In this document: piece by piece, positions 8,927 through 19,718 of the stretch
How positions within the stretch are numbered: the first letter of the stretch is position 1
Layout: the number at the start of each line of letters is the position of its first letter
Source of the DNA: Ampullaceana balthica
Lineage: Eukaryota > Mollusca > Gastropoda > Lymnaeidae
Direction: 5' to 3'
Length of the DNA stretch: 64,000 nucleotides
Assembly (NCBI GenBank): GCA_944989445.1
Contig: CALYLW010000213.1
Span: 526,501-590,500 of the forward strand
Notes under the pieces: model-generated
What the model was told of the DNA's origin: nothing
Database searches by the model: none
Seen by the model: only the letters and a program-made list of their open reading frames with translations
Program-made: the position numbers and the translations under genes

Positions 8927-11250
8927 AGCACAATATCAGTTAAAGAAAAACAGTTTAATCTAAATTAATATAAGGCATAACATACATAAATTGCTCTAAA
9001 TTAATTTTGAACACATGACATACTCTCAATTAATGTAAAAACCAATATATTCTCAATCACGGTGTAAAACAAGACATACTCCCAATTCATGTTCACATCA
9101 TTAGAATCTCCATTAATGACAGACACGACATAACAGCAGCCTCCACTTATAAATGTGGACGTCAAACTCGGGCTGCAGTCACAGGACGACGTAAACCCAC
9201 TCAACCGTAGCACCTGGACATGGGATACAACTCAAATTGACATCTTTGTCTTATCACCTTGTCCTAATTTGTAAATGGTCATCACAATCTGGGAGAGGGG
9301 GGGAGGAATGTGGGTGGGGCGCGTGTAGCCTCTTCAACTACACCTCTAAAGTTGAAGAAGTTTTACGTTATCACGGATAATATTTAGCTTTTGCTTTAGC
9401 CGGAGAGTAGCCAAGAAAACAGAGAGTAGCCAAGAAAACAATTTTTGACAAAGTGATCTAAATGGAAGTTGGGAGGGAGGGGGAGAGGGGTGGGGGATTT
9501 AATTCAACAGCCCTCTACCCCGCTCTTCCATAAACTCCCAGGACATCGTATGTTATTTACGACTTTTTATTTTATTTTATGAAGCCTGGACGAAAATTCG
9601 TGTTTCATTACAGCCCTTGTTTTGGTGACTCCCTGTGGTGAAAAATACCTGGAACTATTAGGGCCTTTTGTTTGGGCTGGGGAGCCCTCCCTTGGAAAAA
9701 CAGGCGTTAATGCAAGTTCCCCGCAATGGCTGGAACGCGAAGCTCGCGCGACCGGAAATTAGCTATCACCTGACCCGAGGTGAGCTTTCGCGAAAAGTGA
9801 AGAGAGCGCGACCTGAACTCCAAGTTGTGTAGATGTTCACCGGAAGCGGACTCACGAAAATGGCAGCGAGCGAACGCGCAGGTCTACAGAAGATTGCAGT
9901 CGATAGCACGCTTCTCTGACAGCAAGTGGCAATCGATGGTAATTGGCGATTGAAAAATAAAGGTGGCTCTGTGATTTGTCAAACGGAGGCGGGCCCTAGG
10001 GATCGGTTTCCGAGATGTTGGATGGAGATTGCTTTATGCGCCGTCCAAGTGTGGATGTTAATTGGATAACTTTATCAATGGTTAGGTGGAGAGGCCGCAT
10101 GCCAGGGCGTCCGTCGGGGTGGGGTCGGGGCGGCGCACTTGCCACCGCCCCAGCTCAAGTGGCGAAAACCTGGCAAGACGGCGACGTTGGGATCAGAGAT
10201 AGGGCAGATAGCATAGGCGTGGGGCTTCCTGGTTCAGATCCGAGATGCACTTTTCGACTAGCTACAAAATCACTTGTGAACAGTTTCTCTTTTATTAGCC
10301 AGTCGCTAAATTTTGAGCTTGTTTGGATTTTGGATCTTTGTAAAAACCATATCAAGAAATTTTTTCCTCTGAGAGGAAGTCATTTGAAAGAGTGTGAAAA
10401 CAAAGAAAAATTTAAGACGCATTTTTAAGACTTATTTTATTTGATAGAGTTTTTGAAGATCAGAGCGCCACAAGCTTGTTGGTCTATTGTGGTAACACTT
10501 CGACGTCGTTGAAAGGAGTGCGCGCTCATGGACTTAAGAATTTAACTTGTGAATATCCATAACAACAATCCAAATAATTTTAGTTTAAAATGGAAATATA
10601 ATGTTTTAAATTTCGAAAATCATGCATGAAAGCCAATTCTTATTTATTAAATGATCATTTACGCACATAAAATTGGACGATGTGGCAAAAATTTCCTCCA
10701 TTTTGTTGACTTTTGAAAGCATTTTCGCGCTTACACGGGCGTGTACTGGCGTTGTTCACTCTGTTAATGTAGTCATGCACACTATGTTAATGCATTTGTT
10801 TTTTTTTCAAGAGATTCGCGCCTTTACTAGATTGGCGAAATTCGCGCGCTTCTTAGCCACAGCCTTAGCGCTATGTAAGAAAGCCTTCCTAGGATGTACA
10901 AAATTAGCATAAACAAGAAATAATCTACAAAACAATTATTTACATTGACCTACCAAACGATAATTTACAACAAAAGATAATCTACTAAAAGATACTGTCG
11001 CAGTGGATCGGGAATTTGCCGATCTACTAAAGTTCTAGACAAAAGATGCTTTTTAAAAAAGTTATTTAAAAAAAATTACCATTTAGTGCCTAATACTTTT
11101 ATTTCACGCAAAAACTGAATTCAGCTTTTAATAAAATATAATATAGTACGCTATTTAAATTGCGCACCAAATAAGCTTGTGTTCTATAGAAAACTTTAGC
11201 ATTAGCTTGAAGTGTTTAAAATAATTTCATCATTTAATTTTGTCACTGTC
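8927..11250. other. Intergenic stretch with a CpG-rich core
   Basis: No gene was established. A 20-bp phrase (GAGAGTAGCCAAGAAAACA) is duplicated at 9405-9440. About 9715-10230 is CpG-rich with ETS-like CCGGAA motifs; it is described separately. The rest, 10430-11250, is AT-rich without visible structure. Confidence 0.35.
9715..10000 (+). promoter_or_regulatory. Candidate CpG-rich promoter / first exon
   Basis: This short CpG-dense block contains GACCGGAAAT and CACCGGAAGC (ETS-like). It is followed by an ATG at 9859 in AAAATGGCAGCGAGCGAACG, opening a 19-residue peptide (MAASERAGLQKIAVDSTLL) before a stop, with a possible but weak donor CAG|GTCTAC inside it. The combination resembles a CpG-type promoter with a short first coding exon. 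No downstream exon could be linked, so this is only a candidate. Confidence 0.2.
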
Positions 11251-11251
11251 C

Positions 11252-11319
11252 CTTTAAAGGCTGGTCCACACCTGTCAAATGCTCGCGAGCATTTGACAGG
11301 TGTGGACCAACCTTAAAAG
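11252..11319. repeat. 68-bp near-perfect palindrome
   Basis: The sequence is symmetric about 11285/11286 with no loop. The centre is GCTCGCGAGC and the arms run out through TTGACAGGTGTGGACC and then CCTTAAAAG against CTTTAAAGG, with only two mismatched pairs. It could extrude as a cruciform or be a minimal foldback element. Confidence 0.9.
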
Positions 11320-11427
11320 AACAACTTCTCCATTGATGTTGAAATATTCAAACTTTATGGCATCTGCTTGTAATCATAATTATTTACTGGATGTTAATGT
11401 AAATATTGTTACTGCGGTACGGATGCA

Positions 11428-11893
11428 ATTGTAGCTATAGTTGCTGCATGCTATAGTAGCTATAGTTACAGAACCATATTGAAGCTATAGTTGCTGCATG
11501 CTGTAGTAGCTATAATTACAGAAACATATTGTAGCTATAGTTGCTGCATGCTGTAGTAGCTATAGTTACAGAAACATATTGTAGCTATAGTTGCTGCATG
11601 CTATAGTAGCTATAGTTACAGAAACATATTGTAGCTATAGTTGCTGCATGCTGTAGTAGCTATAGTTACAGAAACATATTGTAGCTATAGTTGCTGCATG
11701 CTATAGTAGCTATAGTTACAGAAACATATTGTAGCTATAGTTGCTGCATGCTGTAGTAGCTATAATTACAGAAACATATTGTAGCTATAGTTGCTGCATG
11801 CCATAGTAGCTATATAAGTTACAGAAACATATTGTAGCTATAGTTGTTGCATGCTATAGTAGCTATAGTTACAGTATCATATTGTAGCTATAG
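11428..11893 (+). repeat. 50-bp minisatellite, ~9 copies
   Basis: The unit begins GTAGCTATAGTTGCTGCATG and continues with CTRTAGTAGCTATAGTTACA and GAAACATATT. Each unit contains GTAGCTATAG twice, so it has an internal half-repeat. One unit (near 11815) has a 4-bp insertion. No coding capacity. Confidence 0.95.
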
Positions 11894-11956
11894 GGGCTGG
11901 ATGATATTACAAATTGGGCACTGGGATATCATGACGTATGACTAAGGCTCCCCTGG

Positions 11957-12110
11957 AAATATCATGTCATTATTAATGTTCCCTTTGGAATATCATGTCA
12001 TTATTAATGTTCCCTTTGGAATATCATGTCATTATTAATGTTCCCTTTGAAATATCATGTCATTATTAATGTTCTCTTTGGAATATTATAACATATGATG
12101 GATGTTCCCA
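11957..12110 (+). repeat. 31-bp minisatellite, ~4-5 copies, decaying rightwards
   Basis: The unit contains ATATCATGTCATTATTAATG followed by TTCCCTTTGGA. Copies are clean on the left. They decay through 12110 into related phrases that persist to about 12300 (GATTATCATGACA, GATATTCC), so the array was formerly longer. Confidence 0.85.
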
Positions 12111-13045
12111 TTGGATTATTAAGAATAGATGTTTCTTGTTAGTATTAACAATTATGATTAATGATTAATATTTATGATTAATGTTCCCCAAGGATTATCA
12201 TGACACATAATTGATGTTTCCTGTAAAATATCCTGACATCATGGATATTCCTGTAGGATTATCATTAAAGATCATAGATATTCCGCCTGGGAATCCTCTA
12301 CAAATATTTAAGTTCCCCTACGATTATCATAACTTTTTTTCATGCTTTGAAAGATTCCTTAGAGTAAAAATTTCACTCGCTTTTTTTTTCTAATAAAACT
12401 TCAAAACTTGTTCTAATTATATTACACAAGAGCATTACATATGCCTTGATCACAGGCGCAAGGTGCGTTCAATTAACTGCCACCGGATATGACTTCTTTC
12501 AATCTCCAGGCCACTCATTAGACTCGGGTTCATGATCTTGGACGCTATGGAGATGTCAGGTCGATAGATTACCTGTCGTTGGTCTTAGATTACCTGTCGT
12601 TGGTCTGTCCACGTTTTCAGCCGTGAGGCCGCCATTCAGCCCTCGCCAGCATTCAGTGCAGTCAAACAATCTCACGAGATCTCGCGTGAATGCCAATGAA
12701 TGTTACGGTTGAGTAGGGATTGGCTAACCGGACGGCCGGATTTAGCCGTGATTCGAGGAAGTGGGTTAAAAGAAGAGCAAGAGGATACTAGTAGGCTCGG
12801 AGGTGACAAGGGGAGATGGGCTTAGAACGTCGAGTGGGGGGGGGGTAAGGGAGAGGGTGTGGGGAGTAAGGATAAGGTTGGGGAATGAAGTGCTAGGCTT
12901 AGGGGGTGGGGAGAAGGTGAGTGGTGGGGAAATGGAGAATGGGTGTGTGAAAGAAGGATAGGATTGGGGGAATAATTAAAAAATCTTAATATAGGTCGGA
13001 GCAAGAGATTGGCGATTTTTAAAATTTAGATACGGGTATACCAAA
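12111..13045. other. Intergenic stretch, no gene
   Basis: Decayed relatives of the preceding 31-bp array run to about 12300. A 20-bp phrase (TTACCTGTCGTTGGTCT) is duplicated at 12568-12606. A G-rich, strand-asymmetric block lies at 12830-12960. No supported coding region. Confidence 0.4.
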
Positions 13046-13185
13046 GGATCAAGTTCTATAAGGCTGGGATATTGACGTAAGGATCATGTTCTATAAGGCT
13101 GGGATATTGACGTAAGGATCATGTTCTATAAGGCTGGGATATTGTCGTAAGGATCATGTTCTATAAGGCTGGGATATTGACGTAT
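13046..13185 (+). repeat. 35-bp minisatellite, 4 copies
   Basis: The unit is AAGGATCATGTTCTATAAGG followed by CTGGGATATTGACGT, repeated four times with a single A/T change in the third copy and GATCAAG in the first. Confidence 0.9.
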
Positions 13186-14100
13186 TGGGATGGAAAAACT
13201 AAAGCGAAAAAAATTAATTTAAAATGCTGCCAAGAATCTTGTTCCAAATTTAATTTTTGTTAGACAATTTCTTATAGTGTAAGGATCAAGATCAGACATT
13301 GAAGCACTAACCAAATGTTTTACTCACTGGTGGCAACTCACCAAATTTCATTTCATTGACTTCGAGCACCAGGTGGCAACTGTTTCAATGTGACTAAAGT
13401 CCGAAGGTCCCATAGCAGGATAAGACCGCGGTCGTCTTATAGCGTATGTGAGTCTGCTCTGAGAATATGGGCTCTTCTTAGTGTAAACAGACATGGCGGT
13501 GTTTGCTAGACAGAGCAAAGAAAGGACATTCTAAGGAGTATTTTGGTGCAGCATCCTCCCTTGAATACAGATTTTTGTTTTTACGCAGCATTTCACTGTC
13601 AGAGGGAGTAGATTATCGTCAAGAAAAAAAAAGAAGGGAAAAAACAACAACAAAACAACAACAATGCTGTTTTGAATTCAGACTATGGCCACTAAAATAA
13701 AATCAAGAATGGTATTCTGGAGGAAGACAAAAACTAAACTCTACACAAGCAAGAAAGGTTTTCCGAAAAAAGAAGACAATGGGTAGACCATGCAAAGAGT
13801 AAAGATTTCTGGAGACAGGCTATGGCTTAACCCTAGATAGGCAAGACTGGTGTTTTGGGAGCAGACAGCGGCTAATCCCTAATCCCTAATCAAGCGAGAA
13901 TGGTTTTCTAGATTCTAGAGAAAGACAAAGGGTAAATCATATAAGCAATAATGGTGTTCTTGGGGCTGACAGAGGCAAAACCATAGAGTAACCCTTATAG
14001 CACCATGGAATCACAGCGTGGCAATATTTTACTATTTTATTCTCTAACTAACTTAACGTGACAGTAGTGAGGTCAAATATTTCGTCAGCAGGAGTATGCG
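13186..14100. other. Intergenic stretch with a degenerate ~48-bp repeat
   Basis: About 13700-14000 is a strongly diverged tandem array of around six units. Each has a TTTTCTGGAG-like start, a GACAAAGGGTAAA-like middle and an AAGCAAGAATGG-like end. The remainder shows nothing recognisable. Confidence 0.4.
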
Positions 14101-14880
14101 AACATTTGATCACATCAAGCCGTGGTATAGGTCTAGTCTTGACAATGGGCGTCAAATACTAAATAAGATGTTTTTTTTAACTCCCGGAGATCGAGAATTA
14201 ATTTGGGGAGAAGGGGCGGGTTATCAGTTATATTTTCATCACCTGGTCCAACGTCTGCCTTTGCTTTACGAACCCCTACACCCCCTCCCCCACACCCCTC
14301 TCCCCGCACATACCCTCCCCTCCCCCCCACACACATATTTATTTTGTATTCTTGAACAAAAATATTTTTTTAAAAAGTTAAAATATTTCCCCCCCAGAGC
14401 AATCAGATTTGGAATTGATCACGTGACTGTCAAAGTAATCAACCCGGGAGTAGATCAGACGTCAATAAATGTAATCGAGTACCGAGGATGTCGGACGGAA
14501 ATGCGCATGAACTCGCCTAAACTCGGGAGTTTTATAACCTCCGCTGAAGCTCGGCGTAAGTCTTGGATAAAGAAATCAAGTGAACCGTGAAAAACATCAC
14601 AACACTTTTTTTCTGTCCCATCTAGCACGTCATATCCGCCTTTCAAACGGCTAATGCCCAACGAGCCGGGAGAGAATTGCTTTCAAGGTCACTCTGGGAC
14701 CTCATTCATCAACCAAATATAAACAACCTCGAAAGGGCCCACCGCGGACTGTATCAAAAGATGGAAATAAGGACGGCTGGATAAAGACGGACAAGGATAG
14801 GGGGTGGGGTGGGGGTGAAGAGAAACAATCCACATTGAGGCCAGATAATCTGTTAATAGCCTTGTTTTCACCCTTCCCCC
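14101..14880. other. Intergenic stretch, no supported gene
   Basis: C-rich runs at 14280-14330 create spurious P-rich frames. An E-box CACGTGA lies near 14419. An open frame of 164 codons (14096-14590) has no recognisable domain and spans the low-complexity C-rich block, so I do not call it a gene. Confidence 0.35.
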
Positions 14881-16130
14881 CTCCACCCCATCCAAATGAA
14901 ACGCGTGCCACGCATGCGCATTGACGTAAAATTTCCGGAAACAAGTGCATTACTTTTAATTACTTCTCCGCGAAGCTCTGTCAGTGTTTTGTCCGTTTCT
15001 CTAAATACGGTTTTTATTGATCGCCTCCATTCTGACGGGTCGGCGTGGCACTCTAAACTCTCTATTGTTGTTCAACCGTTCGGGGCCATGACGTCAGGCG
15101 CCTCCGAATGGCCTGTTTGCAAACCCTTACTTCCGTCATTGCGCCATTTCGATGGCACCCGCCGCCCCTGTTTTTTTTTCTTCCTCCCCAGGCACCTTCT
15201 TGCTCGGAAGTTCAGTCGAGTTTCTGAAAAAAAAACAGTTAGTGTCGACGTGTTAAGGTGACCACGTGACAAGAAATGTAGGTGAGTTCCCTCGCCCACG
15301 ACATGTTGGGCGGCTATGCCTCCCCCCCCCCAGCCGATATCTGCATTGTCCTTGCGTCGTAATGTCGAGGATACGACGCAGCGATTCGATCATGCTTAAT
15401 AGGGGGGGGGCGTTCTGCAAGAGTTAGTGGTACGTAAACGAAGCGTGGGGCGGGAGTGTGCGGTATACTCAAAGGAGGGAGGGGGAGGGTGGGGGTCAGG
15501 CCGGAAGGGGAGCCTACCTGAGACAAACACGCCGAACCTTTGGCTCTACCCAAGTCTCATGTATCTCTAAGAAGGTTGCTCGGTTTTTAGTTTTCGGCTG
15601 CGTTTAGTGGAGCTGCGGCACGCGTTCATTGTCATTGCCAGCACCGGGACGTGGTGCGGGGCGCACCTTCATGTTACGCTCCGGTGAGAAATGTGACGTC
15701 AGGAGTGTTGGGATCTTTACAGGCTAATTAAATGTGTCACAGGCTGGGCAATTGAACATTTTTTTAAAAGTTCTGCTCTACCCAAACCTTAACTAAGGCC
15801 AGGCGGTCTATTGATTTATTGTAACTACAGTTTGTACTTGATTACTGCGAATAAACATGACAGCGGGAGCGAAAGCATGCCATCGGCGCTGTAGCACCAC
15901 ACGGAAGATGTGTCGTTTGAGCGGGCAGATCTAGTGATTTACGATTGATATGTTGAAGCGATCACTGCCGGTGATTTGCCACTTGACGCGATTGAGGCCA
16001 ACGGGGACCGCGCGTGCAGCAAATTGTTTAAACATACTCACCCACACGCCATGAAAGGTCATTTCGTCACGTGACAGGGTTAACACGGTGACCTTGCTAG
16101 GGAGCGTAATCGGAAATGACTATGGTAGAC
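14880..16130. promoter_or_regulatory. CpG-rich stretch with CRE and E-box motifs
   Basis: CpG content is raised over several segments. The consensus CRE TGACGTCA occurs at 15089-15096 and 15693-15700, CACGTGAC at about 15263-15270, and the palindromic GTCACGTGAC near 16065. ACTTCCGTCATTGCGCCATT near 15129 is also promoter-like. The clustering suggests a regulatory region for an unseen neighbouring gene, but no transcript evidence or exon supports it, and CRE motifs also occur in this genome's transposon ends. Confidence 0.25.
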
Positions 16131-16804
16131 ATGTTTACGGCCCATTTACGTAGACGTCAGTTGACCCATTTAGATGTGGTACTTAAAACTTTTGTGCGGT
16201 CTTAATCGACTGCAACCCCCTACCCCCCCCCCACTGTTCTCCCTGCCCCAATTTTTTTTAAAAGTAATTAATTTAAAAAAAAACTTTTTGTAGTTTTTTG
16301 TTTGTTTTTGTTTTATTGCCTAATACCAATTTGGATCAAATTGCTTTTAACAAGCCAGGAGATCGTTATTATTTCACATAGTTATTGGATATTTTGGTCT
16401 CTTGTCACTGCCTTAAAAATTTTTTAAAAAACATTTCTGGGGAAGTCAGCAGTAGCAGATCTAAAAACTATTTCATATTATTGTTTACAACTACCGAAAA
16501 TATAAGTGTCCTTTTTTTGTGTGTGCGTGCGTGCGTCCGTGCATGTGTGTGTGTGTGTGTGTGTGTGAAATTGAAAACCTGATTATCTCATGTAGAAAAA
16601 TTGTATAACTTAAAATTACGCCACTGAAGTTTTGAATTAAGATCTATAAAGAAATTTTGACGTCCGAAAAGCGCATGTTTTAATAATTTCTTTACATTTA
16701 ATTAAAACAAGAAATAAAAACTCGAATGAGTATTTAAAACGCAATTTCCAACAAGGAATTTCCGATTTTTTATCAAGGGAAATCATTCTAGATTACATTA
16801 AAAG
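16131..16804. other. AT-rich stretch with a (GT)n microsatellite
   Basis: A GT/GTGC microsatellite lies at about 16521-16567. The remainder is AT-rich. The phrase ATCATTCTAGATTACATTAA at 16783 recurs at 17344, so the hAT insertion that follows landed in a repeated sequence. Confidence 0.5.
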
Positions 16805-17190
16805 TAGGGCATAACCGAAAATTGCCTCGGACATTCGCCTCGGCCGAATATTACGATTTTCGGTAATATCCGGAAGTATTCGCCTCGGCAAATATTACAC
16901 ACGCAAATAGCTAAATAAATATAAAAAATAAAAAATAAAAATTAAGAAAATGGAATTAAATAAATACTGAACAGCTGGCAAAGAAGACACGATAATTTCA
17001 GTAGCATTCCGCAGGTGGCGTAACCAGTTACCTGTTATTACTGGGTCACGCATAGTCTAACTTTCTTTCAAAAGATGGCCATTATACTAAGTCGCAGCTA
17101 CTACTCGGTTCGTATCCGGATCCGGCAAATAGTACATCCAAATACTCGGACTCGGTACTCGGTGGAAATTGTCTACTCGGTTATGCCCTA
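16805..17190. mobile_element. Non-autonomous hAT element (386 bp) with 8-bp TSD
   Basis: ATTAAAAG at 16797-16804 is repeated exactly at 17191-17198. The termini are TAGGGCATAACCGAAAATTG on the left and, reverse-complemented, TAGGGCATAACCGAGTAGAC on the right. The interior is rich in CTCGG/CCGAG phrases that form subterminal inverted motifs. No transposase is encoded. The 8-bp duplication and the TA-G-GG terminus support a hAT assignment. Confidence 0.85.
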
Positions 17191-17198
17191 ATTAAAAG

Positions 17199-18051
17199 TC
17201 GATTCAAATAAGTAATTCTGAAAACACAATATGACGTCATATCCCCTCACGCTACATCACACCAAGAATGTGTCCATATATAATGCGCACTACGCCAACA
17301 ATCTAACATTAGCATTCACAAAGCGGGAAAATCCCATGAACTATCATTCTAGATTACATTAAAAGTCATTTCAAATAAATAATTTTGAAACGAAACAAAA
17401 CAATTGCTTTCAAAAATTGCTTCTAAAATTACGGGAGTCTAACGAAAGTACGTTTTAGAAAAATTCCTTCTCCAACATAATATTAATAGCTATTGTTTTA
17501 CGTTTTTTTCAACCCGATTGATGTTATGGTTGGCGAGAAATTGACAAAATACTAATATTTTTTCGTTTTTAATTTTTTTTCTTCCAGTAAACATTTTCGA
17601 TATTGTTTTGGCCGTTGCACACCCTTGGGACCTCCTTAGCATTTTTGCAAAAGACCCGAATCTTGTATCTGGTATGGTTCAGGAGGAGTTACATGTGCAA
17701 GCGTTACAGACATTTCGAATCTATAAAAGCAATTTTCCAACGGAAATTGTGTTTAAAAAATCAACTAACATAATTTGCAATGTATCTCACGTCCCGTCTG
17801 TCATGTCCGTGACGCTACTAATTTTAGAAAGCATCGCACCAAATTACTGCACCAAAATAACTCTTTTCGAACATTCAACATAAAATTGTGCAATATGAAA
17901 ATAAATGAATAAAATAAAAATAAATAAAATCAGTGAAAGTTTTGTATTACATTATTTTTTATTCTAATGTATATTTTTTCAAAATAAATAGATTTCAGCG
18001 GAAATGTATTATTTTGAAAATGTCCGTCATTTTTGACGGGTAATGCACTAG
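17199..18051 (+). mobile_element. AT-rich dispersed element ending in a Helitron-like terminus
   Basis: The sequence ends with hairpin CCGTCA/TGACGG (18024-18039), eight bases, CTAG at 18048-18051, then T. This is a classical Helitron 3' layout. A near-identical end lies at 6651-6680, and interior pieces (CTAATTTTAGAAAGC, CATAAAATTGTGCAATATG) are shared with 6400-6540 and, inverted, with 4440-4580. The 5' boundary is not resolved and no helicase is encoded. A 91-codon frame at 17608-17883 belongs to the repeat. Confidence 0.4.
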
Positions 18052-18129
18052 TAAATAAAAATAAATAAAAACAATTATATTAGGTAATACATTTTACAGA
18101 AAATAGCCATTGACGTGAATGATATAGAT

Positions 18130-18655
18130 ATGGGGGTTCTCTTTCAGGGATTGCCTCTTTGTATTGTAGTCAGGTTTTCTTAGCGTATGCAAACCACATT
18201 CACCCTTTCCGGAGGATCTCTTGTTCTATTGGCTTCTGTCATGTCCGCTGACACAGATCCAGGTTGCTGATTTTGTCCGGCCAGTCAATCCTGATAATCA
18301 TTTTGAGCTATTGTTAATACAGGTCTGAATTCTGATCAGGTGTACGGTCGTAGTTCTCCACGTCTCGGCTCCATATTGAAGCACTGGATTAAAATGGCGT
18401 TGAAGATCCTTACTTTTAAATTGCTGCTCGGGTTTATGAAGAACCAAACATTCTTGAGTTGTTGGAAAGCTGCCCTTGCCTTCCCAAACCTTATTCTGAC
18501 ATCAGCATCTGTTCCACCTTGGTTGCCCATTGCGCTGCCAAAGTAAACAAGACTCTACACCTCCTCGAGTGTTTCTCCTTCTATAGCATGATGGGTGATG
18601 TACTGGTTGCATTAATCTTGAGGACTTTACTCTTTCCTTTGTTTATAGTCGTTTT
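18130..18655 (-). pseudogene. Decayed LINE ORF2 fragment (post-RT region)
   Basis: Reading the minus strand from about 18655 down, the translation gives LVYFGSAMGNQGGTDADVRI, then GKARAAFQQLKNVWFF, then after a stop IIRIDWPDKISNLDLCQRT and QKPIEQEILRKG. This is the conserved region downstream of the reverse transcriptase catalytic core in a large group of invertebrate non-LTR elements (YLGS, GKARAAF, WPD.ISN.DL motifs in order). In-frame stops and shifts are present, so it is a dead fragment. It differs from the LINE families at 5.5, 24.7 and 27 kb. The exact clade needs a search. Confidence 0.75.
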
Positions 18656-18694
18656 CTAATTACTAGATTTTAAAAAAAACAAGGAAAAAAACAC

Positions 18695-18746
18695 AATATA
18701 TATATATTCTATAATATTTGTATATTTATATATATTCTATAATATT

Positions 18747-18820
<74 letters not shown>

Positions 18821-19000
18821 AATATTTGTATATATATAAATATTCTATAATATTTGTATATTTATATATATTCTATAATATTTGTATATTTATATATATT
18901 CTATAATATTTGTATATATATATATTCTATAATATTTGTATATACATATATATATTCTATAATATTTGTATATATATATATATATATATTCTATAATATT

Positions 19001-19033
<33 letters not shown>

Positions 19034-19205
19034 TATAATATTTGTATATTTATATATATATTCTATAATATTTGTATATATATATATATATATTCTATAA
19101 TATTTGTATATATATATATATTCTATAATATTTGTATATATATATATATATATATATTCTAAAATATTTGTATATTTATATGTATATATACATATACATA
19201 CACGA
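18695..19205. repeat. (TA)n microsatellite plus TATTCTATAATATTTG array
   Basis: A long pure (TA)n run at about 18750-18815 is set in an array of TATTCTATAATATTTGTATA units separated by variable (TA)n. The array is almost all A/T and prone to slippage and cruciform formation. The apparent 102- and 119-codon frames are repeat products. Confidence 0.95.
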
Positions 19206-19211
19206 TATATA

Positions 19212-19718
19212 CGACTGCCTTTATAACCATCGACTGCCTTTATAAACATCCACTGCCTTTATAACCATCGACTGCCTTTATAACCATCGACTGCCTTTAT
19301 AACCATCGACTGCCTTTATAACCAACCACTGCCTTTATAACCATCGACTGCCTTTATAACCAACCACTGCCTTTATAACCATCGACTGCCTTTATAACCA
19401 TCGACTGCCTTTATAACCATCGACTGCCTTTATAACCAACCACTGCCTTTATAACCATCGACTGCCTTTATAACCAACCACTGCTTTTATAACCATCGAC
19501 TGCCTTTATAACCATCGACTGCCTTTATAACCATCGACTGCCTTTATAACCAACCACTGCCTTTATAACCATCGACTGCCTTTATAACCAACCACTGCTT
19601 TTATAACCATTGACTGCCTTTATAACCATCGACTGCCTTTATAACCATCGACTGCCTTTATAACCAACAACTGCCTTTATAACCATCGACTGCCTTTATA
19701 ACCATCGACTGCCTTTAT
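19212..19718 (+). repeat. 19-bp minisatellite, ~27 copies
   Basis: The unit is CGACTGCCTTTATAACCAT, alternating with a CAACCACTGC variant that recurs in a regular pattern, suggesting a higher-order unit of several monomers. It directly abuts the TA-rich array. Confidence 0.95.

Noticed and set aside
14096..14590. 164-codon plus-strand frame
   Set aside because: Proline/histidine-rich low-complexity centre from C-rich DNA; no recognised family or splice sites.
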